This document shows, one piece after another, positions 1-5,785 of a stretch of 6,750 bases of DNA. The stretch is from an uncultured Prevotella sp. Lineage in GTDB: Bacteria > Bacteroidota > Bacteroidia > Bacteroidales > Bacteroidaceae. How positions within the stretch are numbered: position 1 is the first letter of the stretch; the number at the start of each line of letters is the position of its first letter. Both the position numbers and the translations under genes were made by a program. Where the stretch lies: assembly GCA_937906765.1 (NCBI GenBank), contig CALCUV010000055.1, forward strand, positions 1 to 6,750. The letters are read 5' to 3'. The notes under the pieces are model-generated. The model saw only the letters and a list, made by a program, of their open reading frames with translations, ran no database searches and was not told the origin of the DNA.

Positions 1-1095
1 CTTGCGGGGCACAATCTCGAGCGTGTCGTCGTAGATGAAATTGACGCCTGTCGAATCGTCGGTCATTTCATAGGAATAAACGAAGCGCAGGGTGTCTTGC
101 TCCATCAACAAGGTGTCACGTAACCAATATTGAATGGTGTCATTGCCCTTCGTGCGATTCTCCACAAAGGCATTCATAGCGTCGAAGTTCAATCCCTTAA
201 TCGTTGGCACGTGCTCGGAAGGGGCTGTGAAGAATGTGGTAAAGACTTCGGGCGTCTTACGTTCGGTTTTCAAGTAATGGCGCGCCTGTCCGTCTTCCAG
301 GAATGCCAACAAGACAATGTCATCGGGCACAAAGTGCGTGAAGGGTACGTTAAGAATGGTGTCGTAAGTGAGCGTGTCGCGCCAGAGTGTGTCTTGACGC
401 ATGTCGGGATAAGAAGAGGGCGTAATCACCTTGTCATAAAAGGCCAACATTTCGCCCTTTTGCGAAAAGTGGAAGTTATTGTCCTGGTCATTTACGGCAT
501 AAATGCGGTAATTACCGGGAGCAACGCCCTTGATTGAGAAACGCCCCGTGGCATCCGTTCTGCCCAAGCGCTGAAATCCGCGAGTGGTGAAAGCGGAATC
601 CACCGTGTCGGCATAGAGTCCCACCAACATGCCCTTAATGGGTTCTAAGTTGGAAGCATCAAGGATATGGCCCGAAACTTCTAACGTATCCACCTGCTCA
701 CCAGTGGAGAAATAATACGTAAATTGCCCCAAGGGGTTGCCTTCGTTATTATCCTCAATGGCATCTGAGAAGTCGATGGTGTAAGTCGTATTGGGCAAGA
801 GCGAGTCATGGAGTTCCACACTAATCTTCTTCCCACTATACTTAATCGTAGGCGTAATGACCTGCGGGGGTGAGATAGTGACCTTCTCCGTTGGGTTTTC
901 CACCTTAATGTTTTCGTTAAAAACGATGCGCACCTTCATTTCCTTGGCATTAGGTTGGCCCAACTTCGGACTCATCTCCACAATGTAGGGGGGATGTTCG
1001 TCAAAGGGACCACCATCTGGGCCTGCGCCGGGATTGGCACACGCTACGGCAATCATGGAAAGAAGAAGAAGGAGTATGTAACGGGTTTGTTTCAT
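1..1095 (-). CDS. Ig-like domain lipoprotein, 3' end missing (runs off left edge)
   Basis: The frame is open from an ATG at 1095 to the window edge, giving 365 codons without a stop; the C-terminus is missing. Residues 1-19 form a lipoprotein signal: basic start MKQTR, a Leu-rich core and Cys19 in an AVAC context, so the mature protein is probably lipid-anchored in the envelope. After a Gly/Pro-rich spacer, residues about 35-131 resemble the Bacteroidetes SbsA-like Ig fold (Big_5), with the DNNEGNPL stretch at 115-122 and YYFSTG at about 127-132. Residues about 137-200 resemble a carboxypeptidase-regulatory or prealbumin-like fold (GHILDA, TDATGRFSIKGVAPGNYRIY). The rest contains scattered DTL motifs and no recognised domain. 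Its ATG overlaps the murI stop by one base (TAATG), which fixes the start and suggests translational coupling. The family has no firmly established function. A surface or periplasmic structural role is inference. Confidence 0.85.
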   Translation of the reverse strand, partial: MKQTRYILLLLLSMIAVACANPGAGPDGGPFDEHPPYIVEMSPKLGQPNAKEMKVRIVFNENIKVENPTEKVTISPPQVITPTIKYSGKKISVELHDSLLPNTTYTIDFSDAIEDNNEGNPLGQFTYYFSTGEQVDTLEVSGHILDASNLEPIKGMLVGLYADTVDSAFTTRGFQRLGRTDATGRFSIKGVAPGNYRIYAVNDQDNNFHFSQKGEMLAFYDKVITPSSYPDMRQDTLWRDTLTYDTILNVPFTHFVPDDIVLLAFLEDGQARHYLKTERKTPEVFTTFFTAPSEHVPTIKGLNFDAMNAFVENRTKGNDTIQYWLRDTLLMEQDTLRFVYSYEMTDDSTGVNFIYDDTLEIVPRK

Positions 1096-1913
1096 TACTG
1101 CAACAGAATTTGTTCGCCCTTTACGGGACTATGAAGAAAGAGAGAGGCATTTTCGCTGAACTTTTCAGCACTCTCCGTGGTGAGAAACCTACAAGTGCCA
1201 CCCTTTGTACAACGCGCGGCCATCTCGGGGTGACGGTATAAATAGTTATCCAAACTTGCGGCCACATATTTGCCTTGTGGCACGATGCGCACGCCTTTTG
1301 GGGCATGCTCGTGGAGTTTCTTGAGCAAGAGGGGGTAATGTGTGCACCCCAGAATAAGGGTGTCAATCTGCGGGTCGGCAGTCATGATGGCGTTTAAGTG
1401 CTTCTGGATGAAATAGTCGGCACCAGGACCCTCGTGTTCGTTATTCTCCACCAACGGAACCCACATGGGGCAGGCTTCTCCTACTACGTGCATCTCGGGA
1501 TAGAGTTTCGCAATTTCGATGTTGTAAGAGCGCGACTGGACAGTGCCTCGTGTGGCCAAGATTCCGATATGTCCTGACTGGGTTAAGTCACCCAAGGCTT
1601 CGACCGTGGGATGTATAATCCCGAGCACGCGTTTCTCGCTCCCCCAACGCTGAAGGTCGTTTTGCTGAATGGTGCGCAAGGCTTTCGCAGATGCCGTATT
1701 GCAGGCAAGGATAACCAGTTCACACCCCCTGCTGAAGAGTTCCTCAACGGCCTGTAGCGTGTAGCGGTAAACAATCTCGAAAGAATGCGAACCATAAGGC
1801 GCACGCGCATTATCGCCCAAGTAGAGGTAATCATACTCGGGCAATCGCTCGCGAATCTGTCTCAAAATGGTCAGACCGCCATAACCTGAATCAAAAATGC
1901 CTATGGGATGCAT
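1095..1913 (-). CDS. murI: glutamate racemase
   Basis: The 272-residue product is a cofactor-independent glutamate racemase that interconverts L- and D-glutamate in the cytoplasm, supplying D-Glu for the second residue of the peptidoglycan stem peptide. Family motifs are all present: IGIFDSGYGGLT at residues 4-15, with catalytic-site Asp8 and Ser9; LGDNARAPYG at 32-41; ACNTAS at 70-75 with catalytic Cys71; and LGCTHYPLL at 188-196 with the second catalytic Cys190. Length is normal for the family and nothing appears truncated. It lies downstream of ompH across a repeat-rich 182-base gap, with no consensus promoter seen in that gap, so transcription from the ompH promoter is likely. The stop overlaps the start of the lipoprotein gene. 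An ompH-murI link is common in Bacteroidales. The start MHPIGIFDSG matches the usual short N-terminus. Confidence 0.97.
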   Translation of the reverse strand: MHPIGIFDSGYGGLTILRQIRERLPEYDYLYLGDNARAPYGSHSFEIVYRYTLQAVEELFSRGCELVILACNTASAKALRTIQQNDLQRWGSEKRVLGIIHPTVEALGDLTQSGHIGILATRGTVQSRSYNIEIAKLYPEMHVVGEACPMWVPLVENNEHEGPGADYFIQKHLNAIMTADPQIDTLILGCTHYPLLLKKLHEHAPKGVRIVPQGKYVAASLDNYLYRHPEMAARCTKGGTCRFLTTESAEKFSENASLFLHSPVKGEQILLQ

Positions 1914-1926
1914 GAGAGGGAGTGGG

Positions 1927-2019
1927 TTTAGAGTACAGCTTTAGAGTACAGTTAACAGAGTACAGAGTACAACTGACTGAGCGATGAGTATGGTTGACAG
2001 CACACAGAGTATAGTTAAC
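1927..2019. repeat. GAGTACAG-type short repeats between ompH and murI
   Basis: Four near-perfect GAGTACA units begin at 1931, 1944, 1958 and 1965. The first two sit in a longer identical 12-mer, TTTAGAGTACAG, at 1927-1938 and 1940-1951. Decayed relatives are seen at 1986 (GAGTATGG) and 2007 (GAGTATAG). AGTTAAC also occurs twice, near 1950 and 2013. The array is non-coding and lies in the predicted ompH-murI intercistronic mRNA. Confidence 0.75.
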
Positions 2020-2085
2020 TTGCGGGAGTTATACCCCTTTTCAAAGAAAACTCACTCCGCACGGAGGTTGTACGCTGTACGCTGT
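1955..2085. repeat. long imperfect inverted repeat in the ompH-murI gap
   Basis: The left arm at 1955-1973 reads ACAGAGTACAGAGTACAAC. The reverse complement of the right arm at 2067-2085 reads ACAGCGTACAGCGTACAAC. The arms match at 17 of 19 positions and enclose 93 bases. A small palindrome (CTCCG, two bases, CGGAG) at 2055-2066 adjoins the right arm. In the minus-strand transcript this could form a long hairpin between the two cistrons. Whether it affects termination, processing or translation is not shown by the sequence. Confidence 0.65.
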
Positions 2086-2097
2086 GCTTTGTACGCT
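2070..2097. repeat. 7-bp tandem repeat GTACGCT, four units
   Basis: Four consecutive heptads are GTACGCT (2070), GTACGCT (2077), a degenerate GTGCTTT (2084) and GTACGCT (2091). The last unit covers the first two bases of the ompH stop codon (2096-2098 on the minus strand), so the repeat has grown right up to the end of the gene. Confidence 0.75.
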
Positions 2098-2668
2098 ATT
2101 GTTGGGGTTGCAACTGTTGTTCCACCAACTTTGTTACGTCCATTACCAACGCAGGGTTAACGTAGGGCATTGCATTGGTATCTACGTTGTAAATATAGTC
2201 TAAGTTGTAGGCGCCACCTACCATCTTTATGGCGTCAGCAAGACGTGCCTTGATGGGGGCAAGAATTTCGCTCTCGGCTTGCTTTAAGAGGCGCTCCGCT
2301 TCATCACGAAAGGCAAGACTTTTCTCCAAAGCCTCTTGCAAATCACGCTGACGCTTGAGCATGATGCTCTGAGGAAAATCCTTTTGTCCCTGAAGATATT
2401 CTGCAAATTGGCGACGGAAAGTTGCTTCATTGTATTGCGCTTCGGCTTCATACTTTGCGCGAAGGTCCTTCAACTGTTGTTGCGCCAACTTATACTCTGT
2501 CATGTTTTCCAACACCTGAGTGTAACTCAAGTAACCATACTTTGCGGGTGTGGGAGTCACTACCTGGGGAGCAGCAGTAACTACGGGGGTAGTTGATTCC
2601 GCACTCTGCGCAAACATGGACACTGCCGAGAAAAGGCATACGGCAGTTGTGAGAACTATCTTCTTCAT
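2096..2668 (-). CDS. OmpH/Skp-family periplasmic chaperone
   Basis: The 190-residue product has a Sec signal peptide (MKK, hydrophobic core, probable cleavage after MFA at residue 20), so it is exported to the periplasm. A short Thr/Val/Pro-rich linker (about 21-42) leads to KYGYLSYTQVLENM (43-56), the typical start of the mature Skp/OmpH core. Residues about 57-140 are charged, Gln/Glu/Ala-rich and helical and should form the coiled-coil tentacles that hold unfolded outer-membrane proteins. The C-terminal part (about 145-185, including LDYIYNVDTNAMPYVNPALVMDVTKLVEQQL) completes the body, which trimerises in known homologues. The start is fixed by an in-frame TAA at 2672-2674, just upstream. 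Bacteroidales loci often have bamA and two ompH copies before murI; here there is one copy and no bamA in view. It has its own consensus promoter. Confidence 0.92.
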   Translation of the reverse strand: MKKIVLTTAVCLFSAVSMFAQSAESTTPVVTAAPQVVTPTPAKYGYLSYTQVLENMTEYKLAQQQLKDLRAKYEAEAQYNEATFRRQFAEYLQGQKDFPQSIMLKRQRDLQEALEKSLAFRDEAERLLKQAESEILAPIKARLADAIKMVGGAYNLDYIYNVDTNAMPYVNPALVMDVTKLVEQQLQPQQ

Positions 2669-2710
2669 AACTTAAAATTTGATGCTCATTAGCTATTATT
2701 ATCTAACTTG

Positions 2711-2741
2711 CAAAAATACTCGTTTTTCGGTGAACCACAAA
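2711..2741 (-). promoter_or_regulatory. consensus Bacteroidetes promoter for ompH
   Basis: On the minus strand a TTTG (-33 element, plus-strand 2738-2741) is followed by exactly 19 bases and then TATTTTTG (-7 element TAnnTTTG, plus-strand 2711-2718). This fits the established Bacteroidetes primary sigma factor consensus. Transcription should start near 2705, leaving a leader of about 37 bases before the ompH ATG at 2668. Confidence 0.8.
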
Positions 2742-2828
2742 ACTACGGGCGATGTTTGTAAGCATTTCCCACATTACTCACCGCAACATTTTTTCATTGC
2801 TACGGGAGTCTGGGTTTTAAAAATGCAA

Positions 2829-2866
2829 AAGAGCGTACAACTCGTCGCAATGAGTTGTACGCTCTT
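2829..2866 (-). terminator. hairpin terminator downstream of the dnaN-exonuclease unit
   Basis: A perfect 15-bp inverted repeat occupies 2829-2843 and 2852-2866 with an 8-base loop. Read on the minus strand, the stem is followed by TTTTGCATTTTT (its first two T included in the stem), which is a U-rich tail in the RNA, so it fits a rho-independent terminator for the exonuclease transcript. The plus-strand side lacks a T tract. It is 118 bases beyond the exonuclease stop, and its stem core GTTGTACGCT recurs at 2067-2076, so it may also belong to a dispersed repeat family. Confidence 0.65.
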
Positions 2867-2983
2867 GATGCTTTCTTTGGGGGAGAAAAAACGTGATTTT
2901 ATGCCTAGGGAATAGCCATAAGTAAATGATGTTCTTATGTTCTTTTGTCTAAAAACTACAGCCCCTTCCCACCCAAGCGTCAC

Positions 2984-3745
2984 TTAGCGCAAACGCAGGC
3001 GCAATTTGGTGAGCACTTGTTTTGTGTTCTGCGTAAAGTCTCCCTGCATCATCCAAGCATAAAAGCCAGGGTCTTGCTGAAGCACCTCTACGACGGGACG
3101 ACCTCTGTATTTCCCAAAATTAAACACCTCCTGGCGCTGTGCGTTATAGACAATGCGACCCGCAAGATCGACATTGTCATTGCGACGTGTGTAATCAGAA
3201 AGGAAGTTTACGTCGCCCGACAAATCGGGATAGCGTTCCAACTGAGAAAGCAACACTTCATACGTAGCACGTGTGTCAGCCAGGGCACTATGTGCGTTTT
3301 CAAGGTCCTTGTCGCAATAAAACTTGTAAGCAGCCGTAAGATTGCGCGGTTCACGCTTAAAGAAGATGCTCTGAACATCCACCAACTTGGCCTTGTTTAT
3401 GTCAAAATCGACACCAGCACGCAAGAATTCTTCAACAAGCAAGGGCACGTCAAACGTGTTTGAGTTATACCCCGCAATGTCACACCCTGAGAAAATCTGC
3501 GCTAACTCTGCAGCCTTTTCCTTAAAGGTGGGGCAGTCCTTAACATCCTCATTCGTGATGCCAGTCACCTCAGAAGCCTCAGGAGAAATCGGAATGAGGG
3601 GATTAAAACGCAAGGTTTGCGCCTCTTCATTGCCATTGGGGTGCACCTTAATGAAACAGAGCTCCACAATGCGGTCCGTCGAAATGCTAAGTCCCGTTGA
3701 CTCGATGTCGAAGAAGATTAGAGGGCGAGTGAGTTTGAGTTTCAT
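2984..3745 (-). CDS. DnaQ-family 3'-5' exonuclease with C-terminal DUF3820-like domain
   Basis: The 253-residue protein begins with a DEDD exonuclease domain (about 9-170). Exo I is FFDIESTG with Asp13 and Glu15; Exo II is GYNSNTFDVPLL with Asp99; Exo III is HSALADTRATYEVL with His152 and Asp157, the DEDDh type seen in the DNA polymerase III epsilon subunit and related proofreading or repair nucleases. Two metal ions are expected to drive hydrolysis of DNA 3' ends. Residues about 207-253 (FNFGKYRGRPVVEVL, then FYAWMM) resemble DUF3820, a short segment often found behind such nucleases in Bacteroidetes. It starts 50 bases after the dnaN stop on the same strand with no clear promoter between, so co-transcription with the clamp gene is likely. 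Whether it is the replicative proofreader or a repair enzyme cannot be decided from sequence, so no symbol is given. Confidence 0.92.
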   Translation of the reverse strand: MKLKLTRPLIFFDIESTGLSISTDRIVELCFIKVHPNGNEEAQTLRFNPLIPISPEASEVTGITNEDVKDCPTFKEKAAELAQIFSGCDIAGYNSNTFDVPLLVEEFLRAGVDFDINKAKLVDVQSIFFKREPRNLTAAYKFYCDKDLENAHSALADTRATYEVLLSQLERYPDLSGDVNFLSDYTRRNDNVDLAGRIVYNAQRQEVFNFGKYRGRPVVEVLQQDPGFYAWMMQGDFTQNTKQVLTKLRLRLR

Positions 3746-3795
3746 GGTTTTGTAACTTGCCTATAAAATGCTGTTAGTAACTACGTTCCGACTCA

Positions 3796-4920
3796 TTAGT
3801 CGTTAATCATCATGGGCATAATCATCATGAGGACAGTTTCCGTTTCCTTCTGTTCAACAGGAAGGATAAGTCCCGCACGGTTAGGACCAGCAAGTTTGAA
3901 GACCACCTCTTCTGACTCCATGTTATTGAGGATTTCAAGCAAGAAACTGCCACGGAAACCGATGCTCATCGGACTTTGGTTGAAGTCACAAAGCAAGGAT
4001 TCGTCGGCCGACTTTGAGAAGTCTAACTCATGGCTGGAGATGAGCATGTTATTCGCTTCCAACTTCAACTTTACGCAACCGCTGGCTACGTTAGAGAAGA
4101 GCAACACGCGACGCAACGCACTGATGAGCGCTCCGCGGTTAACCGTCACCACAATATCGTTGTTCACGGGGATAACTGCTGCATAATTCGGATAGCGCCC
4201 TTCAACGAGGCGACAGTTCATTGTATAGGCTTCTGTGGTAAACACAGCGTTGCGCATGCTAAACTCAATCTGTGTTTGGCCTTCTTCTTTTGCAAGGAAG
4301 CCCTTAAGCATATTTGCAGGCTTTTTAGGAAGGATGAACGAACCTATCTGACCAGCGCTTACACCAGGATATTTCGTGCACACCATTTTCTGAGCGTCGG
4401 TTGCAACAATCGTAGTTTCGTTTTCTTGAACGTCAAAATAAAGTCCACCAATCTGAGGGCGCAACGCATCATTGCTGGCAGCAAAAAGCGAGCGGTTAAC
4501 GCCGTTGAAAAGCATCTGTGAATCCATGGAGAACTTCACGCCCTCTTCCTTCATTGCGGGAGGGAGCGGATATTCTTCAGCAGACTGCGCTACAAAATTA
4601 AACTTACCGTTTTGGTATTCGATAGTGATGCTGAAGTTTTCCTCGTTTACATAAATGTCAACAGGTTGTTCGGGAATTTCGCGAATTGCGTCTTGAATGG
4701 TCTTAGCATTAATCAAGAAGTTTACTTCGCCTTCTGAATCAACAAGTTCAAGGGTTGAGGTAAGCGTAGTTTCGCTGTCGGCTGCCACAAGTGTGAGCTG
4801 ATTATTGGCAACTTTGAACAAGATATTTTCGAGAATTGCAAGACTACTCTTGGGCACGATGACGCGACCTATGGTTTGGAGGCGCTGTGAAAGTAAAGCG
4901 CTGGAAATAGTAAATTTCAT
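3796..4920 (-). CDS. dnaN: DNA polymerase III beta subunit (sliding clamp)
   Basis: The 374-residue product has the normal length of the bacterial beta clamp. It forms a ring-shaped dimer around DNA that tethers DNA polymerase III and other replication and repair proteins. The N-terminus MKFTISSALLSQRLQTIGRV, LAILENILFKV (about 28-38), VAADSETTL (44-52), the central SLFAASNDALRPQIGGLYFDV region and the C-terminal LILPVEQKETETVLMMIMPM segment are all typical, covering the three repeated clamp domains. The frame is intact. The ATG at 4920 is preceded in frame by ATG AAA TAA (4924-4932), so translation cannot start further upstream in this frame. A good -7 promoter element lies at 4948-4955. dnaA and recF are not adjacent, as is usual in Bacteroidetes. 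It is divergent from the DUF3127 gene and followed by the exonuclease gene. Confidence 0.98.
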   Translation of the reverse strand: MKFTISSALLSQRLQTIGRVIVPKSSLAILENILFKVANNQLTLVAADSETTLTSTLELVDSEGEVNFLINAKTIQDAIREIPEQPVDIYVNEENFSITIEYQNGKFNFVAQSAEEYPLPPAMKEEGVKFSMDSQMLFNGVNRSLFAASNDALRPQIGGLYFDVQENETTIVATDAQKMVCTKYPGVSAGQIGSFILPKKPANMLKGFLAKEEGQTQIEFSMRNAVFTTEAYTMNCRLVEGRYPNYAAVIPVNNDIVVTVNRGALISALRRVLLFSNVASGCVKLKLEANNMLISSHELDFSKSADESLLCDFNQSPMSIGFRGSFLLEILNNMESEEVVFKLAGPNRAGLILPVEQKETETVLMMIMPMMIND

Positions 4921-4947
4921 ATTTTATTTCATTTAGATTTTTCTCCA

Positions 4948-4955
4948 CAAAGTTA
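4948..4955 (-). promoter_or_regulatory. -7 element of the dnaN promoter
   Basis: On the minus strand TAACTTTG matches the Bacteroidetes TAnnTTTG element exactly, about 28 bases upstream of the dnaN ATG, leaving a short A-rich leader. No TTTG is found at the expected 19-21 bases upstream, so the -33 element is weak or replaced by an activator. Confidence 0.55.
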
Positions 4956-5057
4956 CGGAAAAGATACGACAATAGGCGCTATAAAGCACATTATTTTTAC
5001 ATCCGAAAAGAATAAGAACCTCCTCAAAAATGTTCGGCCAAAATTACCCTCTTGCGC

Positions 5058-5088
5058 TTTGCTCTGTCGAAGAATTTGGTTACTTTTG
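5058..5088 (+). promoter_or_regulatory. consensus Bacteroidetes promoter for the DUF3127 gene
   Basis: TTTG at 5058-5061 is followed by 19 bases and then TACTTTTG at 5081-5088, an exact TTTG-N19-TAnnTTTG match. Transcription should start near 5095, about 263 bases before the ATG at 5358. No equally good promoter is visible closer to the gene. Confidence 0.75.
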
Positions 5089-5094
5089 CATCGA

Positions 5095-5357
5095 AACAAA
5101 AATCGCCCACTTTCCGTAAAAAAGCGGATATTTGAAGGGCAATTTTGAAGCGGAAAAAGGATTTTAGTGTTACGGAAAATTGTATCACTTATTGCGCGAC
5201 TAATAAGTAACTTCGTGCGCCGTAAGTTTCTCTTTGTTTCAGGGGTGATACGAACAGAGCGAAAGAGTTCGGTCATCGCATTAACAATCAGGAACTTAAA
5301 TCACAAAATCCGGAACACCACATTCACTAAAAGTCGAAACAAATTTATACTTTAACT
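5095..5357 (+). promoter_or_regulatory. long predicted 5' leader of the DUF3127 gene
   Basis: If the promoter at 5058-5088 is used, the mRNA has a leader of about 263 bases with no ATG. It contains a perfect 9-bp inverted repeat (TTTCCGTAA at 5111-5119, TTACGGAAA at 5170-5178), a direct repeat AAGCGGA (5122 and 5148), and a possible hairpin at 5245-5279 (CGAAC at 5251-5255 with GTTCG at 5267-5271, plus an outer helix). It matches no riboswitch class I can recognise. Confidence 0.4.
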
Positions 5358-5714
5358 ATGGATATTACAGGAAGAATTATCGCTGTCATGGAAAAGCGCA
5401 GCGGACAGTCACAGCGTTCAGGTAACGCATGGGCATCACAGGATTACGTTATCGAAACATTGGAACAATACCCCCGTCGTTGCGTGTTCAACGTGTTTGG
5501 TGAAGACAAAATCAACGAATACAACTTGCAGATTGGTGCAGAAGTAACCGTTTCGTTCGACATCAACGCTCGCGAATACAATGGTCGCTGGTATAACGAC
5601 ATCCGTGCTTGGCGCGTAGTTCCCGCTCAGACAGCAGCACCCGCTGCTCCCGAAGCAGTAATCCCCGCTCCCGTTGCAGCACCCGCTGCTCCTGAGGACG
5701 ACCTCCCCTTCTAA
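5358..5714 (+). CDS. DUF3127 OB-fold protein with SSB-like acidic C-terminal tip
   Basis: The 118-residue protein matches the Bacteroidetes DUF3127 family: MDITGRIIAVMEKRSGQS at the start, DYVIETLEQYPRRCVFNVFGEDKI (about 29-52) and VTVSFDINAREYNGRWYNDIRAWRV (about 63-87), consistent with a five-strand OB-like fold. Residues about 90-112 are an Ala/Pro linker made partly by duplication: the 17-mer GCAGCACCCGCTGCTCC occurs at 5634 and 5676, a 42-base period. The protein ends in EDDLPF, closely resembling the acidic tip by which single-stranded DNA-binding protein recruits partner enzymes. The sequence is unlike canonical SSB, which usually starts with an xNKVxLIGN motif, and is much shorter. 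Single-stranded DNA binding and partner recruitment are inference from fold, tip and dnaN neighbourhood. It could easily be auto-annotated as SSB. Start ATG 5358 fits the family N-terminus; no clear ribosome binding site is seen. Confidence 0.88.
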   Translation: MDITGRIIAVMEKRSGQSQRSGNAWASQDYVIETLEQYPRRCVFNVFGEDKINEYNLQIGAEVTVSFDINAREYNGRWYNDIRAWRVVPAQTAAPAAPEAVIPAPVAAPAAPEDDLPF

Positions 5715-5723
5715 AACAAACCG

Positions 5724-5766
5724 ACATCGGGCTGTATCTTGATTCCTTCTTGATACAGCCCGATGT
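5724..5766 (+). terminator. 15-bp hairpin after the DUF3127 gene
   Basis: A perfect inverted repeat at 5724-5738 and 5752-5766 (ACATCGGGCTGTATC and its complement) with a 13-base loop lies ten bases after the DUF3127 stop. The position fits a terminator, but no T tract follows on the plus strand. The minus-strand side is followed by GGTTTGTTTTAG. It may act by stem stability alone, or protect the mRNA 3' end. Confidence 0.55.
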
Positions 5767-5785
5767 TGATAAAGCCCATCCCCCT

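Larger units (their letters stand above)
2669..2983. other. intergenic region between exonuclease and ompH (315 bp)
   Basis: No convincing gene is visible. The right half holds the exonuclease 3' region, including an 8-bp tandem duplication of ATGTTCTT (2929-2944), and the hairpin at 2829-2866. The left half holds the ompH promoter. The ompH leader contains a five-codon in-frame mini-ORF (MSIKF, 2672-2689, minus) ending just before the ompH ATG; this is probably chance. Small open frames on both strands here show no recognisable protein features. Confidence 0.7.
4921..5357. other. divergent intergenic region between dnaN and the DUF3127 gene (437 bp)
   Basis: No credible gene is seen. The region holds the dnaN -7 element (4948-4955), the plus-strand promoter (5058-5088) and a predicted leader of about 263 bases without an ATG. 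The 9-mer TTACGGAAA occurs at 4953-4961 and 5170-5178 and, inverted, at 5111-5119; the first and second copies share the 11-mer GTTACGGAAAA. GATACGA occurs at 4963 and 5247. One near match to the DnaA box (TTCTCCACA, 4941-4949) is present, which is too little to call an origin. Confidence 0.7.

Noticed and set aside
2672..2689. Five-codon mini-ORF (MSIKF) in the ompH leader, and the ATG AAA TAA before dnaN at 4924-4932, as regulatory upstream ORFs
   Set aside because: Both are in frame with the next gene and use a stop just upstream, but such short AT-rich frames are expected by chance and no attenuator structure was seen.
2774..2983. 69-codon minus-strand frame after the exonuclease
   Set aside because: It runs through both arms of the terminator-like hairpin, whose symmetry explains the sequence, and the product looks random.
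4953..5276. 107-codon open frame on the minus strand
   Set aside because: It covers the plus-strand consensus promoter and the dnaN -7 element, and its product shows no recognisable family or domain pattern.
5167..5355. 62-codon plus-strand frame starting with GTG, ending two bases before the DUF3127 ATG
   Set aside because: Its start is GTG without a ribosome binding site and the product has no recognisable features; leader RNA is a simpler reading.
4921..5357. Possible replication origin next to dnaN
   Set aside because: Only one near match to the DnaA box (TTCTCCACA at 4941-4949) was seen, with no box cluster, no dnaA neighbour and no distinct unwinding region.
5358..5714. Annotation as the canonical single-stranded DNA-binding protein (ssb)
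   Set aside because: The domain lacks canonical SSB N-terminal motifs and fits DUF3127; only the C-terminal tip resembles SSB.
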